Positions 1 through 49,700 of a stretch of DNA of 64,000 bases are shown here, in pieces. Numbering within the stretch: the first letter of the stretch is position 1; each line of letters begins with the position of its first letter. Origin of the DNA: Paragorgia papillata (Eukaryota; Cnidaria; Anthozoa; Scleralcyonacea; Coralliidae); contig JAWNZC010000229.1 of the NCBI GenBank assembly GCA_035771165.1, positions 1,101,001 to 1,165,000 on the forward strand. The letters are read 5' to 3'. Below the pieces are notes generated by a model. That model saw only the letters and a list, made by a program, of their open reading frames with translations, was not told where the DNA came from and ran no database searches. A program made the translations under genes and the position numbers.

Positions 1-79
1 TCTGTTGCAATTCCCACACAACTCCAGACCTCTACGCGCTATACGCTCCTACTCAAGCGTGTTCGATATAAGGAGGGTT

Positions 80-175
80 CATCACGATGACGTGCGATGG
101 CGTTAGAAGAAACTGCCAAAGTATTCTGGTAGTTGTAGTCACCCCATGCCATCGTACGTCATCGTGCAAATGGCC
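80..175. mobile_element. One arm of the ACCAGAATG foldback family
   Basis: Contains CTGCCAAAGTATTCTGGTAG and a CATCGTGCAAATGGCC end, which also closes the full copy at 35818. It looks truncated. Confidence 0.5.
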
Positions 176-599
176 TCTTCGAGTGCTTTGTAAATGACCA
201 GGATTTAAACCAAGAAACTAACAACATGCCCCAATACTGTCATCAGAAACATAAATATATATACTGTCAATTACCACTATTCCCTTCAAAAGCATGGCGT
301 AAACTATAGCCATCAATAACCAAAGCAAATTTCTTATCTTGATAACCCACTGCTTCTGTCAATCTAATAATAATAAAAATATAGGTGCAAGTTACTGCAG
401 TATTCCAATATTTTATGTTGTCGCATAACACTGCCCACGACGTGCTTCAGTACAACCACGTTCATAACATATATTTGAGGCCTATATGTCAGTATATAAT
501 GTTTTTAACTTGAAGTTGGTAAAGTTTCGTTTATTGTTGCTGAAAATAAACTAGCACAATGCGACTTGTGGCATTCCCATCTGAATTCTTGTGGCTCAT

Positions 600-716
600 A
601 GGTTAGAGCGTCTGCATGGCTAGCACTATAGGAAGGTTGTGGGTTCGAGTCCCATCTGGAGCTCAAAGTTTTCGGAGTTTAACAACTTACGACAACTTGT
701 AAACAAACAAAACTTT
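600..716 (+). repeat. tRNA-derived SINE, family 1
   Basis: A-box-like TGGCTCATAGGTTAGAGCG is followed by the B box GTGGGTTCGAGTCCC, then a body with ACTTACGACAACTTGTAAAC and an AC-rich tail. The same body and tail occur inverted at 54851-54990, and a degraded copy occurs at 9362-9425. It lacks a clean tRNA acceptor stem, so it is not called a tRNA gene. Confidence 0.7.
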
Positions 717-812
717 ATATATGTGGTCTGTCCGCATGCACGTTTCAATATATCCAATATATATAAGGTCCATCTATGCAAGATTTCATTGCTACACAAG
801 TAAACTTCTAAC

Positions 813-37751
<36,939 letters not shown>

Positions 37752-38172
37752 TTTGCCAAGGGAAATACACGTTATTCAGATCACAGAGTTTCAGTTTGGG
37801 CCATAGTGAATATTAGCTAGTCAGTAGAACACAAAGACTATTGACTGACAGCTTCCTCCTTCCGTGTTTTAACGTTCGATATTTGCCAGGTTATGATGAA
37901 AATTCTATTTGATTTATTCACATTCAGCACCTGCCGCTTCGTGCGTAACTAACAGTATATTTGCCTACCCATGGTAACAAACCACAAATTGACCGGTAAC
38001 CAATGCAGAAAACAGCTATCTTCTATAAATTTCCCCAGTGAAACACAGGTACTATATAACTTTAACTTGCATACTGAAGAAGCTTAGCCACATGCATGGG
38101 CCTCATACCTAGGGGGTAGAGATGCTATCCAAGATACCCCTCCCCTATGAAACCATAGCGCAAAAACCCAAC

Positions 38173-38290
38173 GCAGATATACTGCCGAACCGAAAGGCCT
38201 GAAACAGAGAACGTAAGAGTCTAAAGTTTCGAGTGAAGGCCTTTCGATTGTTGTTGCAACACTGCCTACGCAGCACGCTACTTTTATTTG
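38173..38290. mobile_element. CAGAGAACGTAGGAGTC family, copy 2 (decayed)
   Basis: ACTGCCGAACCGAAAGGCC, CAGAGAACGTAAGAGTCTAA and the CACTGCCTACGCAGCACGCT end with ACTTTTATTT match the other two copies. Confidence 0.6.
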
Positions 38291-38824
38291 AATTATTTCA
38301 ATAATTTTTTAGTCGTAGGCTAATCAGTGTTTAAACACAAGCAAGCAATTATTTTATTTTTTACTATTAAAAATGGAAATCAATCAACATTTTCTCTAAA
38401 TTTTGACAGGTGCCGCGCCCCTTTCTTTTTAGCGCGGGAACCTCCTGTCTAAAACGTATTAAAGGCTAGCTATAAAACTACGTACATTATATGGGGGACA
38501 CGAGGTAAAAATGTCATTATTTACACCGAAAACATTGACAGTTAGGGCGTTAGATCTCACCATGTCAGATCAGTGATAGAATCGTATCTGGCTGAAGTTA
38601 TGCTATTTGTGTTAATACTATATTGCCTATCGGACGTCGGAATAAACCATTTTGCCAAAACAAATTTAATATCTCCGAGCCCGGGGTGCTAATCTCGAAG
38701 TGCTTGGAGTCCACTTTACACGTGAGATGAAAAGCTGAAAGTAATTCTGAAACCTGTTTGTATATATATATTTAACAAATAGATTCCATTTTGCAGTTGT
38801 CTGTTCAGTTATAGATGCACAGAT

Positions 38825-38909
38825 GACGTCACAACGTGGTAAGAACAAAAAAGTGGCCCACGAGACGCAGTGGAGTGGGTCACTGATGTTCTTACCACGT
38901 TGTGACGTT
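38825..38909. repeat. Hairpin GACGTCACAACGTGGTAAGAAC
   Basis: The arm GACGTCACAACGTGGTAAGA pairs with TCTTACCACGTTGTGACGT-type sequence around GTGGCCCACGAGACGCAGTG. It is located in the divergent promoter region. Confidence 0.6.
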
Positions 38910-39110
38910 CGATGAACTGTCAAAAGTAAGTTTATTTTACTGATTTACAGAACTATAAGTTAAAATAAGGCAACATTTTCCAAGTTTATATATATATATA
39001 TTAAACAAATACAACAACATTAACAACTGTTTAATGCTGTCAACCCGCACGGCACAACCCTAATCTAAAGGCGGAGTACAAGTCTGGGCTGCCTGTGATA
39101 TATATCATAA

Positions 39111-39196
39111 CAAATATTATTATCTCAACTGTAAATTGTCCAGTCAGAGAGCCTGATTTGTACCACGTGACCAGTTAATTTATCGTAGAATTACCC
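39111..39196 (-). repeat. End fragment of the CTGGACAATTTACAGTTGAG element
   Basis: The inverse complement of the 3' portion of the elements at 50719-51221 and 52559-53160 (GGTCACGTGGTACAAATCA, CTGACTGGACAATTTACAG). Confidence 0.7.
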
Positions 39197-40553
39197 TTCA
39201 CAGCGCCAAGTAAGGGGTGAAAGTGCCCTTTTTCGAGATTCTGCCCACTGATCTGTCCCCGCTGCCTTGGGTTGCTTCCGGGCCGGCGCCTCTGGTCATT
39301 CCGCAAGTCATTCCACAATCCATTCCGCAGAGTTCCGCAATCCATTCCCCTTTTACATTCACCGCTCCTCGAGGTGGTGCAAACTAATCGCGATTAATTT
39401 ACGCCGATCTGTTTACACGGACATTTTAAGCCCGCTTAAAGTCAGATATGGCTCAGATCCCGCTTAAATTTTGGCCCTGTAAACAGACTTATAGACTGAC
39501 AAATTTTTCTCTTACTCACGTTATGATTAACCCGTGTGCAGTCATGACTCGTGGATCATGCATGGGTCTGTGAGGATCGCCCATTTTCTTCAGTATAACG
39601 TATAATTTATCGTATTTTGTTCAGTAATCAAATAAAGGATGATAGCCCACTAGCTGGCTTGCACAAGGACGTACACTTGCAGAATGCTTTGCCAGAGTAT
39701 AGAGGATGCTAGTGAACAAAGCATTTCACAGACTTTTTGCACAGCCATAATTTTGACAAAATTCTTGTGTTTTGCTGTTCACGCAAAAGTGCGTGATGGA
39801 CGGCGTGGCCCGGCCGGGATATTGAAAAGGTCAATGTCTGTTCTAACACAGCTCTAGTCATCTTATATGTTTCTGACTCGGTAGAGATATTTGACTCCAC
39901 TCTTCTGAATAATTAAGATTCTCAGCTCCCTGCAAGCACGATCTACGTGCCGAGTGCAAAGTAGTTTTCTTGCTCCGGGAATGTTCCATTGGCCCAACCT
40001 ATGCATTAAAGAATTAATACTACAACTTTGGTTGAATGGGCTTGATATGAAGCTCCAAGAGTGTTTTGGTGATATGACATGGAATTGCCAATTATTGAAA
40101 ACTGGATAAAATTAAAAATAAAATACAAATGTACCGCCCGACCAAAACCTGAAGAAAGTTGTATTTTTTTTCTTTTTAGTTTGTATTCGATTTTAATTTT
40201 TGAAGTGGATATTCATACGGTAACCACGATGGGGCTCACTCCTCATGAGCATGCGTAAATAACATATATGAACATTGATCATGAAGCAGTTCTATTTTTA
40301 TATTAACCTTCAATAGACAGCTCAATACCGGTAACGTTGTCGGATCATAGAAATTTTAACGTTTCCAATCGTAAATCATTCTTTATTTGTCCAAAATACA
40401 AATAAATCTAATACATCATACATGGAGACTCCTTATTTTCGATTTCATATCAATTAACGCGCGATTCAGAAGTTCGTTGCCATGAAATTAAGTTTGAAAT
40501 CACGTTTCTAAAACGAAGTTCGATTTGATGATCGAATGTTCACCTCACAGGGT

Positions 40554-40658
40554 GAACGAACGAACGAACGAACGAACGAACGAACGAACGAACGAACGAA
40601 CGAACGAACGAACGAACGAACGAACGAACGAACGAACGAACGAACGAACGAACGAACG
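40554..40658 (+). repeat. NELFA: (GAAC)n microsatellite immediately upstream of the NELF-A start
   Basis: About 26 uninterrupted GAAC units ending 53 bp before the ATG, so it is probably in the 5' UTR or core promoter. On the plus strand it reads as a string of NERT codons, and on the minus strand as RSFV codons. Neither is a real coding frame. Confidence 0.95.
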
Positions 40659-40711
40659 ATATAGCCCCCAGTCTCCAATGTTGTCGAACAAGCGCGCACC
40701 TTTGTACGAAG

Positions 40712-43700
40712 ATGGCTACGATGAGGGAGGCAGATACTGCCTTATGGCTTCATAACAAGTTAGCAAGTGATGATATGTGGTCAGGAACAAATATTTGGTC
40801 TTCCTTGACAAAAGAAGTGTTAAGAAATACTCAAGAATGTTTTCATACTTTGGACTCACAAGTGAAAATCAAACTGTTGATGTCTTTTCTGTACATTCCC
40901 AGAAGAAGCTCCGAGGAATTGACCTCAGACTTGAATGAAATTCTCGAAATAGGTTGCAATGATACTGATGAATGGGTTAGAATATTGTCAGAAATTCTTA
41001 GAACTTTTCCAGAAACAGGAAATCTTAATGTTGATTTGGAAAATGTCAGCCCTGTATTCTCTGAGATTGTAGAAGATTTAAGACTGACAAGTAAGTACAG
41101 TAGATATTAAATTGTATTCACTGTATAGGTAATAGTATTATCATGAGGCATGAGCCATCAGGGCAGTAGCTAGGCTTGTTTCTAGTTTCTGCACTATTGC
41201 TAAAAGAGAAGAAGGAATTGGGCTGTACACTGTATGACAATTTATAGTCATACAGTGTACAGCCTGAATATGCATCCTGTAATTCAGTCTGAAAACTTGT
41301 ACAATAGCTAATTGTCAACCCCACTGGCTGTTTACAAAATATGTGATGTTTGGGGGTAAGGGGTGTTTGTTAAAATGTCACATACATGTAATGTCACATG
41401 GGTAGGAGGCTGGTAATTAGTAAATAATTTAGACTTGCTTCATGTGTTGTATAGCTATTCATACACTTTAATACAGTACAGTTCATGTACAGATATTGTA
41501 GTTAGTGGTACGATAACTTTTCAAATGAAGTCTGCGGTACTATAGGTGCCACGATAGCAAGCATTGCAATACAGTAAGCAACAGCAAATAATGAGGTAAC
41601 CCTGGCAACCAAAGCACAAGTCAACTTCTGGTACCTGCCACGCTGATTATTCAGTGGAAATTGAATTTTTATTTACCAGTACTATATAATCCTAAAGGAC
41701 ATACCACTAATTACCAGCAGAGGAGGGTGGGTGAGGCAAGCAAGCAATTGACAAAGTGAATGTGACACAAGACAAGTGAAAAGTGTGAAGCATGTGACAT
41801 GTCAATTGTACTCCATTTGCACATGCAATAATTAAGAACTATGCTGTACTGTATTCAGGGTTCAAATTAACATTTCAAAAGTGCATTGCAAAAATATTGT
41901 TGAAAAAGTAGGGGGGCTGGGACTGACCCCTTTAATACAGTTCATACTACATGTCAGGGTTTGAATTAGAAATTCGAAGTGCATTTGCAAAATTCTCATC
42001 TGTATTGTTACATCATCAAAATGTCACAAACATGTCTCTCAGCCTGTCAAATCATCTGTTCATAGATGTTTTTGACCAAATGCAAAACAATACCTATGTA
42101 GATATATTTTAAATTATTATTTTCAGCAGTTTATCGAGTTGGGCTTGAGCCTGTTATAAACTTGCTTCATTGTATTTTAGATATAATTTGTTTTGTTTTA
42201 TTCAGTACAATGAAAGTTGAGTAAATAAATAAAAAAAATGTATCTATGTTATAAAAAATATTTTTTAGTAAACAACACTAAAAACATGCCTAGTTTATTA
42301 CCACTGGAATGTCCATATCTGAACAAAGGAGCTCTGATTGCTTCCATGGGAGTACAACCTGCACCACCCAAACATTTTACTTTGAGGAGAAAACCAAAGT
42401 CGGCTGCACTAAGAGCAGAATTATTCCAAAAAGGTACAGTACTTTATTCATATAATTGTAAGTTTAGATTTAAAAATGCACTATATATAAAGTGTTTTTT
42501 AGCGTTAAAGTGGCTATGAAACGAAAATTAAGTTTGTCTTATTTGAAAGAACACTTAAAATGATAGAGTAAGATCTTTTGAAGTTTTTCATTTCCTTGCT
42601 TTGTTCTTGAAATATTTCAGTTTGTTTGATATGCAAATTAAACATTTTGACGTCGTACATGTATAATGTATCGGAGAAGGTTAGATATCTTTTCTATTAT
42701 CAAACCAAATATATTAATTCGAAGGAAGCCTGTGGGTGTGTTTCGCCCACAACACCAAACATGTAGATTTTCAAGTGACGATATTTGATAATAGCAAAGA
42801 TATATAACTTTTTCGATAACTCATTATGCACGTGTGACGTCAAAATGTTTAATTTGCATATCAAACAAACTGAAATATCTCAATAACGAAACAAGGAAAC
42901 GAAAAACTGCTAAAAGATGTTACTCTCTCATAATGATTTTAAGTGTTCCTTAAAAACAATTCACCCAAGAAAATGCAAGATATTTGCCTTGCTAATTGGT
43001 CAATTTTACACGTGCTGACGTTATAGAATTTTTCGATCATCAGTAGATTTCCCGGCAAATTCGCGACCAGCTCACGCATGGTTATAAAACCCTAGAGTCA
43101 CATTAAGTTGTAATTTGGACATGTGATCAGTGACAAAGTGGCACTAAAGAGCAAAGCAGAGTTGCTATATTTATGGTCCAATACTCTGACAAACAAGCCA
43201 AAATTGAATCTCAAGGAGTCAAGGGATTCCTAAAGAGTCGTCATATAATAACCGCGCAGCAGTCGAAAGTCGCTGATAGGTTTGTTGGTTAGCGGTATAG
43301 CCAGAATAAGAAATAGTACATGTCTTATGCCGTGTAATTATATTGGCACTGTAGAAAAACACATCAAGTTTATAAACTACGTTTCTGTACTGCTGAATGA
43401 TTGATAAAAGAGATCTGACATTTCACGGTCATTCATCGGAAATAAGGGCTTTTGCTCCAACGTTAGACCAGCTTTTGCAATCCCCATTTCGGTGTGCATT
43501 CCTGTGCACTGCAGTGTAAATATATCTTATTAATGGCTTGACCAATAACACGGCCGGATATTACGGTAAAATTACTTGTAAGTTACGGTAAAAAAAACGA
43601 AAATTGGTAAAATGCATGGCCATAATAAAGTACTATTAGTCAAACCATTCAATGGAATATTGTATTTCTTATATTGAATATTGTACGTAATATATATCAT

Positions 43701-46700
43701 ACACGAGAAGCCGTTTATTGTCTCATTTGAAAACACGCGATAGCCGAGATTTTTAACTCACTTCGAGGTGTTTTTAAATCAGATAATAAACGGCTTTCGA
43801 GTGTATGGTATAGCTTCTCAAACAAATCAGTATTTAAAGAGAAATTTGAGGTAAAACTTGTCTTAATTTATGGGAGTTTATTACCATATTTCACAACAAC
43901 GTCTCTGTAACTGATTTTTCCTCATGAATTATTAATTAATTAATTAATTTATTTATTTATTTATTTAAAAATCTTTATACACGGTAGCTAATCAACCTTA
44001 AGATATAAGTACAATAAATAGAAATACAATGGCATAAAAATAAAAATGGTTGCTTTTCATTAGGCCGTGTTTGAATGTTATATATAAATATTTTTAAAAA
44101 AAAATCCAAAAAAAATCTAAAAGATTAAAATATTATATTACAAATTATTTACAAAATATCTAAAAACATTAAGATATAAAAATAGTGACAAAAAATAATG
44201 GTGTTATCAAGTTGCTGCTAATTACATTTTTCTAAAACATTTTTCTTTGTCAAACTAGGGAGTTTGTTCCAGATTTTAGCCGCAGCGTAGCCAAAACTTC
44301 TCTTCATAGCATTGGTTTTTGGTTTAGACAACATCAGCATATTGTTATTACTTCTTAGGTTATAGTTAGTATTATTCGAAATTTCGAACATAGATGTAAT
44401 ATTTGGAGGACAATTATTGTTTAAAGCCTTGCTTACATAGGATGTAATTTGTTCCTCTCTTCTTTCTTCTAAAGTTTTCCATCCTAAGTTGGCTAATATT
44501 TCATATGAACGAACATCATATGTGTCTAATTAATACGTTTAAGAAATGTATTTCTTATATGACTCGATAGTTTCGATTTGGACGGTCGTTTTCAGTTTAC
44601 AAGAGCAAAGTGTACAATACGGTGTTTTCTCGATACCTAGCGTATTTTGCTGCGTTCTTTTGCCCATATTGGGAGTAATGACGTCATTGTATTGTAATAA
44701 ATCAGTGTAAAACACACTGACTACTCCGCAGTGATAAGAAAAAAAAAACAACAAAAAAACAACAAAAAAACAAGCACAAAACGGACTGTCATAATATTTA
44801 CAAAATACCTTTTTATGGTAAGATTCTAAATCAATATCTCATCATGTTCCGGAGATGTTCAGGTTTTTGTAACATGCAAATAAGATGCCTCATAATATCA
44901 TTTACTCCACACAGATCAAACAAACTTCTCCAAATGAGGAATATATCAAGCAATAACTGTGTACATTGCAATGTACCATTCGTATTAGAACAGCTTCAAA
45001 GTTTCAGCATAATCTACCAATTATTTCCATAGTAATCTTCCTTTACGGAATTAGTGGAGTAGATGACGTATCTTATTTCCATTTTTTTTAAAACCAAAAT
45101 ATCTTTGGAACAAGATGAGAAATTGAACAAGCGAAGAGGCTAATATCAATTTAATTGGGATAGAAAATTTTGGCGTCTTACTGCCCATTTAATTTAATAT
45201 GTTAATCTGAGAAAAGTAACTAAAACTAAAACTTTTTATAGCGACAGACTCCTCTTCTGCCCAGAAAAGATCTCATTCATCTTTAGTTGGTGCATCGTCA
45301 GCAAGCGGCGGCATGTTGCGAAGATCTGATAGTACGGGTAAGTAGAAAAATACTTTAATTCAACTGACATAAACTTTATAGTATATGAAACATTTGGGTT
45401 GCCTGTGGTATTCGAGCTCGCAGTCGCATTTGGTCAGTTTTGCTTTATATATAAGGCTCGTTTGGTGACCTCAGACCTCCATTTTGTATTTTATTTTATA
45501 TTTCGTTAGCTCTACATGTTTGTCATGCTTGTAGTTATATATTTGGGTTTTAAGTTGAATAAAGCCTATTTAGTGTTGTCTATTTAATAAAGTCCGACAT
45601 CAACTATACAGTACCTGCGTTAATCTCTTTAGTTTTATATTTTAACTTTGACCAGCTACAGTGCAGGTGGTTTAGGTTGATGATAAAACAATTAGACAAC
45701 TCGCTCTAGTAAGTAGTAACAACTCGCTTCATGCACTCCATTGTCTACATGTAGGTAGTAGATATTATACAATATGAGCGGTCGAACTGTATTGGATCAG
45801 GGCGATTGGATTTACAACGGCGCGCCGAAGATGCTTACTTAAGCTACGATGAGTTTATATCGTGAATACTTTGTTTAGCACGGGGGACATTTTTTATGTA
45901 TATGTTAATATAAAAGTAGTTATCAGTGAAGGAATTTGGTTACTGTAAACTGTGCTGTTATATATACAGAAACAAATTGATTGAAGAGTCGACAAATAAA
46001 TTCCCAACGCAGCCAGGTGAAGAATCAAACACAGTTTGACGCTACTCTGGCTTAAACGTTTTTTGAACGTAGCTTAAACAATCGAAATATAGTAACTAAG
46101 GTTAGATATATACTGCCGAAACAGAGAACGTAGGAGTCTAACGTTTCGAGCGAAGACCCTTCTCTCTGACGAAGGGCCTTCGCTCGAAGCGTTAGACTCC
46201 TACGTTCTCTGTTTCGGCAGTATATCTAACCTTACTATATTGCGATTGTTGTTTCTACACTGCCTATGCAGCACACTACTTTTATTTCATTAAAAAGTTA
46301 CTGTCTGATTGATTGAAGAGCTCTGGCAAGACGTTGATTTTCACTCAAGCAATTAAGCTGTCAGGAGTTGCTAATTAAGTCCCTAATATATTGATTAGAC
46401 TATTCACATCGCTTCAAATAAGCACTTGCTTCTTGTTTTGGACAACTGGACAACCTTTGATGTCTTCAGAGGTATAGAAAGGCGGCTCCACGATTTAAAA
46501 CTGTATGTATATAGTATACTGAAACAGCTAAAGCAAAAATAACATTCGCCTTGACTGGGACATATCTTTTTTGATCGGGGCAACTATAGTATGTTTCAAA
46601 TGAGTAATTGGGCAACTTGAAAATAGTTTACTTTCTGGACAACCAATCAGATAACCTAAACTTCAAGGCTTAATAATCTAAACTTTATTGCTTGTCACAT

Positions 46701-49700
46701 GTTTAAATTGATGTATAAATAATGCTAGGTAATAATATACATGAAAAAATGTTCAAAACAACTGTACTAACATTTTAACGTACGCATGTTTCACGGCGTC
46801 CACTCCTCGCATATTTATTTGTTAAAAAACGCTTCGCTTCCTTTACTACTTGAAAAAGTTTACTCGAGGCATAAAGAAGCTTCTGGTCTTCTTGTAGGTA
46901 CTTCACTTGGCAATATTAAAGCATAACTATAGCTTCAAATTTGAACAAATTATCCCCAAAACCGCCGAATCTTGGCCGCCATCTTTGTTTGTTTTGAGTC
47001 GAGAAAAATCCGCTGTACAATCAATTTGATTGGTTCTTAGTGATAACAGATTTTTGCACTGTGATTACAGATTTTTGCACTGTGATAACAGATTTTTGCA
47101 CTGTGATAACAGATTTTTGCACTGTGATAACAGATTTTTGCACTGTGATTACAGATTTTTGCACTGTGATAACAGATTTTTGCACTGTGATTACAGATTT
47201 TTGCACTGTTGTTTGGGATTAACTGCACTGGAATCAGCCAATCACAGTCGAGATATTTTTTCATGTATATTATTATAATAGTAAACACACTTTTTAGGGA
47301 AGTCGCCTTTAAAGCAGCCGCCATCCTCTCGTTTGAGCGCACACAATAAGTCCACTCCAGGAGCAAGTACATCAGTTTTACGAGGTCTCTCAGCTGCTTC
47401 TTTAAAGCAACAAAATAGGACAGCCAAGGTAAGTGGAAAGCCTCGTGTCTGTTGCTTGGTTAATAAGTAAGGGTTTAATTATGTTTAATTTGTCCCGTAA
47501 ACTCGGGACTTTGACAGATCGTAGCAATGTGGTCAGTTATTTACAGAAAAGGCTCAGCGAATTTTTATCTTTAATTAAACATGGTGTATTACTGCAAACA
47601 TTTTGTTTTATTATAAAAGTTATTTTGTTTGTTGTAGCTCCTGGACATTAATGAACAACCCATTGGAGGAGGCGTTCGTGAAGCAAAGCGTCGAAAGAAA
47701 TTCTTAGGTAACCCTTTGAAAATTGTTTTTTTCTGTTTTTGAAATTGATACTGTGTTTGGGCCACACCTATCCACTACACACCTATCCACTACACACCTA
47801 TCCACACACACCTATCCACTACACATCGATTTAAAAAAACCCAAAAAACTCCGGTTAACCGAGCTCACTTGTCTGATCAGGATCGTACTGCTGTGGTTTT
47901 AAACTCACCTAAACTAAGTTAGCAAAGAAGAATTGGTTTAATTTAGATGGAAGGAAATCGCAATGTTGATTCAAATCTCTTCTTGCATGCGGCTAAACAA
48001 AGAATTTTGTGACGTGAACTAGCCTGCTCTCTCCTCCTCCTATTCGCAGGCGCGCGGGCAATCGTAAAGCGCGCGGAGAACGTCGGGAAGGTGGAAAAAC
48101 CATCATTCCTCGCGCGTCTCCGCCTCCGAGCCTCTGCGGAGGAGAGAGAACTAGCCTGCATCTCCAAGCCAGGCGGGTCATGTAAATCTCTTCTTGCTTC
48201 TTTTGGAAAGAAGAGCTTCGAATCATCGTTAGGATTCGTTTACATCTAAACTCAGCGGATTTTTTTTTTTCAAATTTAGCTTATGCATAGTTAATAGAAA
48301 ATAGACATGGTTTGGAAACCCGGCAAATTTCAAAGCGGTTAACAATCGAACTACGATTCATGTTGAAAGGTACATGAAGGTGCACAAATCCTTTGTTTTT
48401 GGTTTATTAATATTTAAACAGTACGGTTGAGTACAGTGATTGAACCCAAATGTTGCTATTGGATGATTGCTTCATTATACAGAAAACACAATATGTTCAA
48501 TATAACCGTGAAGGTGCACAAATTTCCATAAACCTGAACAAAAACATAAAACAATGACTTTTGTCGAGCTTCCAAACTATGTCTATTTTCTCTAATAACT
48601 ATGTAATGGATGAACTGACCTAGTTTTTTTAGATGCATTTAAAATGACTCGCGTTTGTGGTATATAGTCAGATAACGTTTCTCAACAAGCGCGTGATTCG
48701 ATCTCGTTGGAGTATGCTTCTTCTAAGACTACGTTTACACTAGAGCAAAAGTTTGCGGATTCACATTGTTTTTTATTCTCATGAGGATGAAAAACAATGT
48801 GAATCCGAATACTTTTGCTCTGGTGTAAACGGGGTCTAAGACTACGTTTACACTAGAGCAAACGTTTGCGGATTCACATTGTTTTTTTATTCTCATGAGG
48901 ATGAAAAACAATGTGAATCCGAATACTTTTGCTCCAGTGTAAACGGGGTCTAAGACTACGTTTACACTAGAGCAAAAGTTTGCGGATTCGTAAATGTTTC
49001 TGGGATTCACTTTGTACCGAGTATTCGGATTCGTTAGGCGTTTACACTACAACAGTATTCGGATTCGGCCGTTTACACTACACCCTTCACCGCAAACTCA
49101 TATGACTGCGGGCGGAAAAGTATCCGGATTCATCGGAATAACCCTTCACACTACGTATTCTTTCGGATTCAAAAGTATTCGGATACGAAGTTTCTGCTTT
49201 CTTTTCCGGATTCGAAATCTCTGGATACGTGACCAAACCGGAAAGTTTTTATTCCGGATTCATTCTTTTGTGTGTAAACGGCAAAACGAATCCGGTATCA
49301 AAACGTTTCGGATTCGTCACGAATCCGGAAACTTTTGCTCTAGTGTAAATGGGGTCTAATACAACAGTATTGGAGGACTGACTTCACTAATCTGTGTAGT
49401 AGATCTGCAGGAGGAACACCACACTTGTTTAAAACCCTGAGAAAATAGACGTTTTAAAATTATCCAACCATTATTTTAATATTTTAAGACTAGCTATTTC
49501 AAAGGGGATATTACACGGGGGCGAGAAGATATGGATTTTATGTTCGAGTGGCGAGGACAATATAGAGATATTCCTTTTTGCCACGAGAACATAAAATCCA
49601 TATCTTTGAGCAACCGTGCAATGTTCTATTTATTATATGGACAATGAAATTATCCGTAGAAGTGATGTTGATAAACTGAAAATACAAATGAAAAATACGT

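Larger units (their letters stand above)
37752..40711. promoter_or_regulatory. Head-to-head intergenic region between the flippase and NELF-A genes
   Basis: About 2.96 kb separate the two divergent start codons, so both promoters and 5' UTRs should lie here. I see no convincing TATA box or other core element. It contains a foldback-element fragment (38173-38290), a short hairpin (38825-38909), a minus-oriented end of the 50.7/52.6-kb repeat (39111-39196), and the GAAC microsatellite (40554-40658). Confidence 0.5.

Noticed and set aside
600..670. True tRNA gene
   Set aside because: Same reasoning; the body and tail recur at 54851-54990 as a truncated SINE.
47030..47278. Repeated FLHCDNR / ITDFCTV frames
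   Set aside because: A 21-bp period preserves a frame on both strands; it is intronic and without splice signals.
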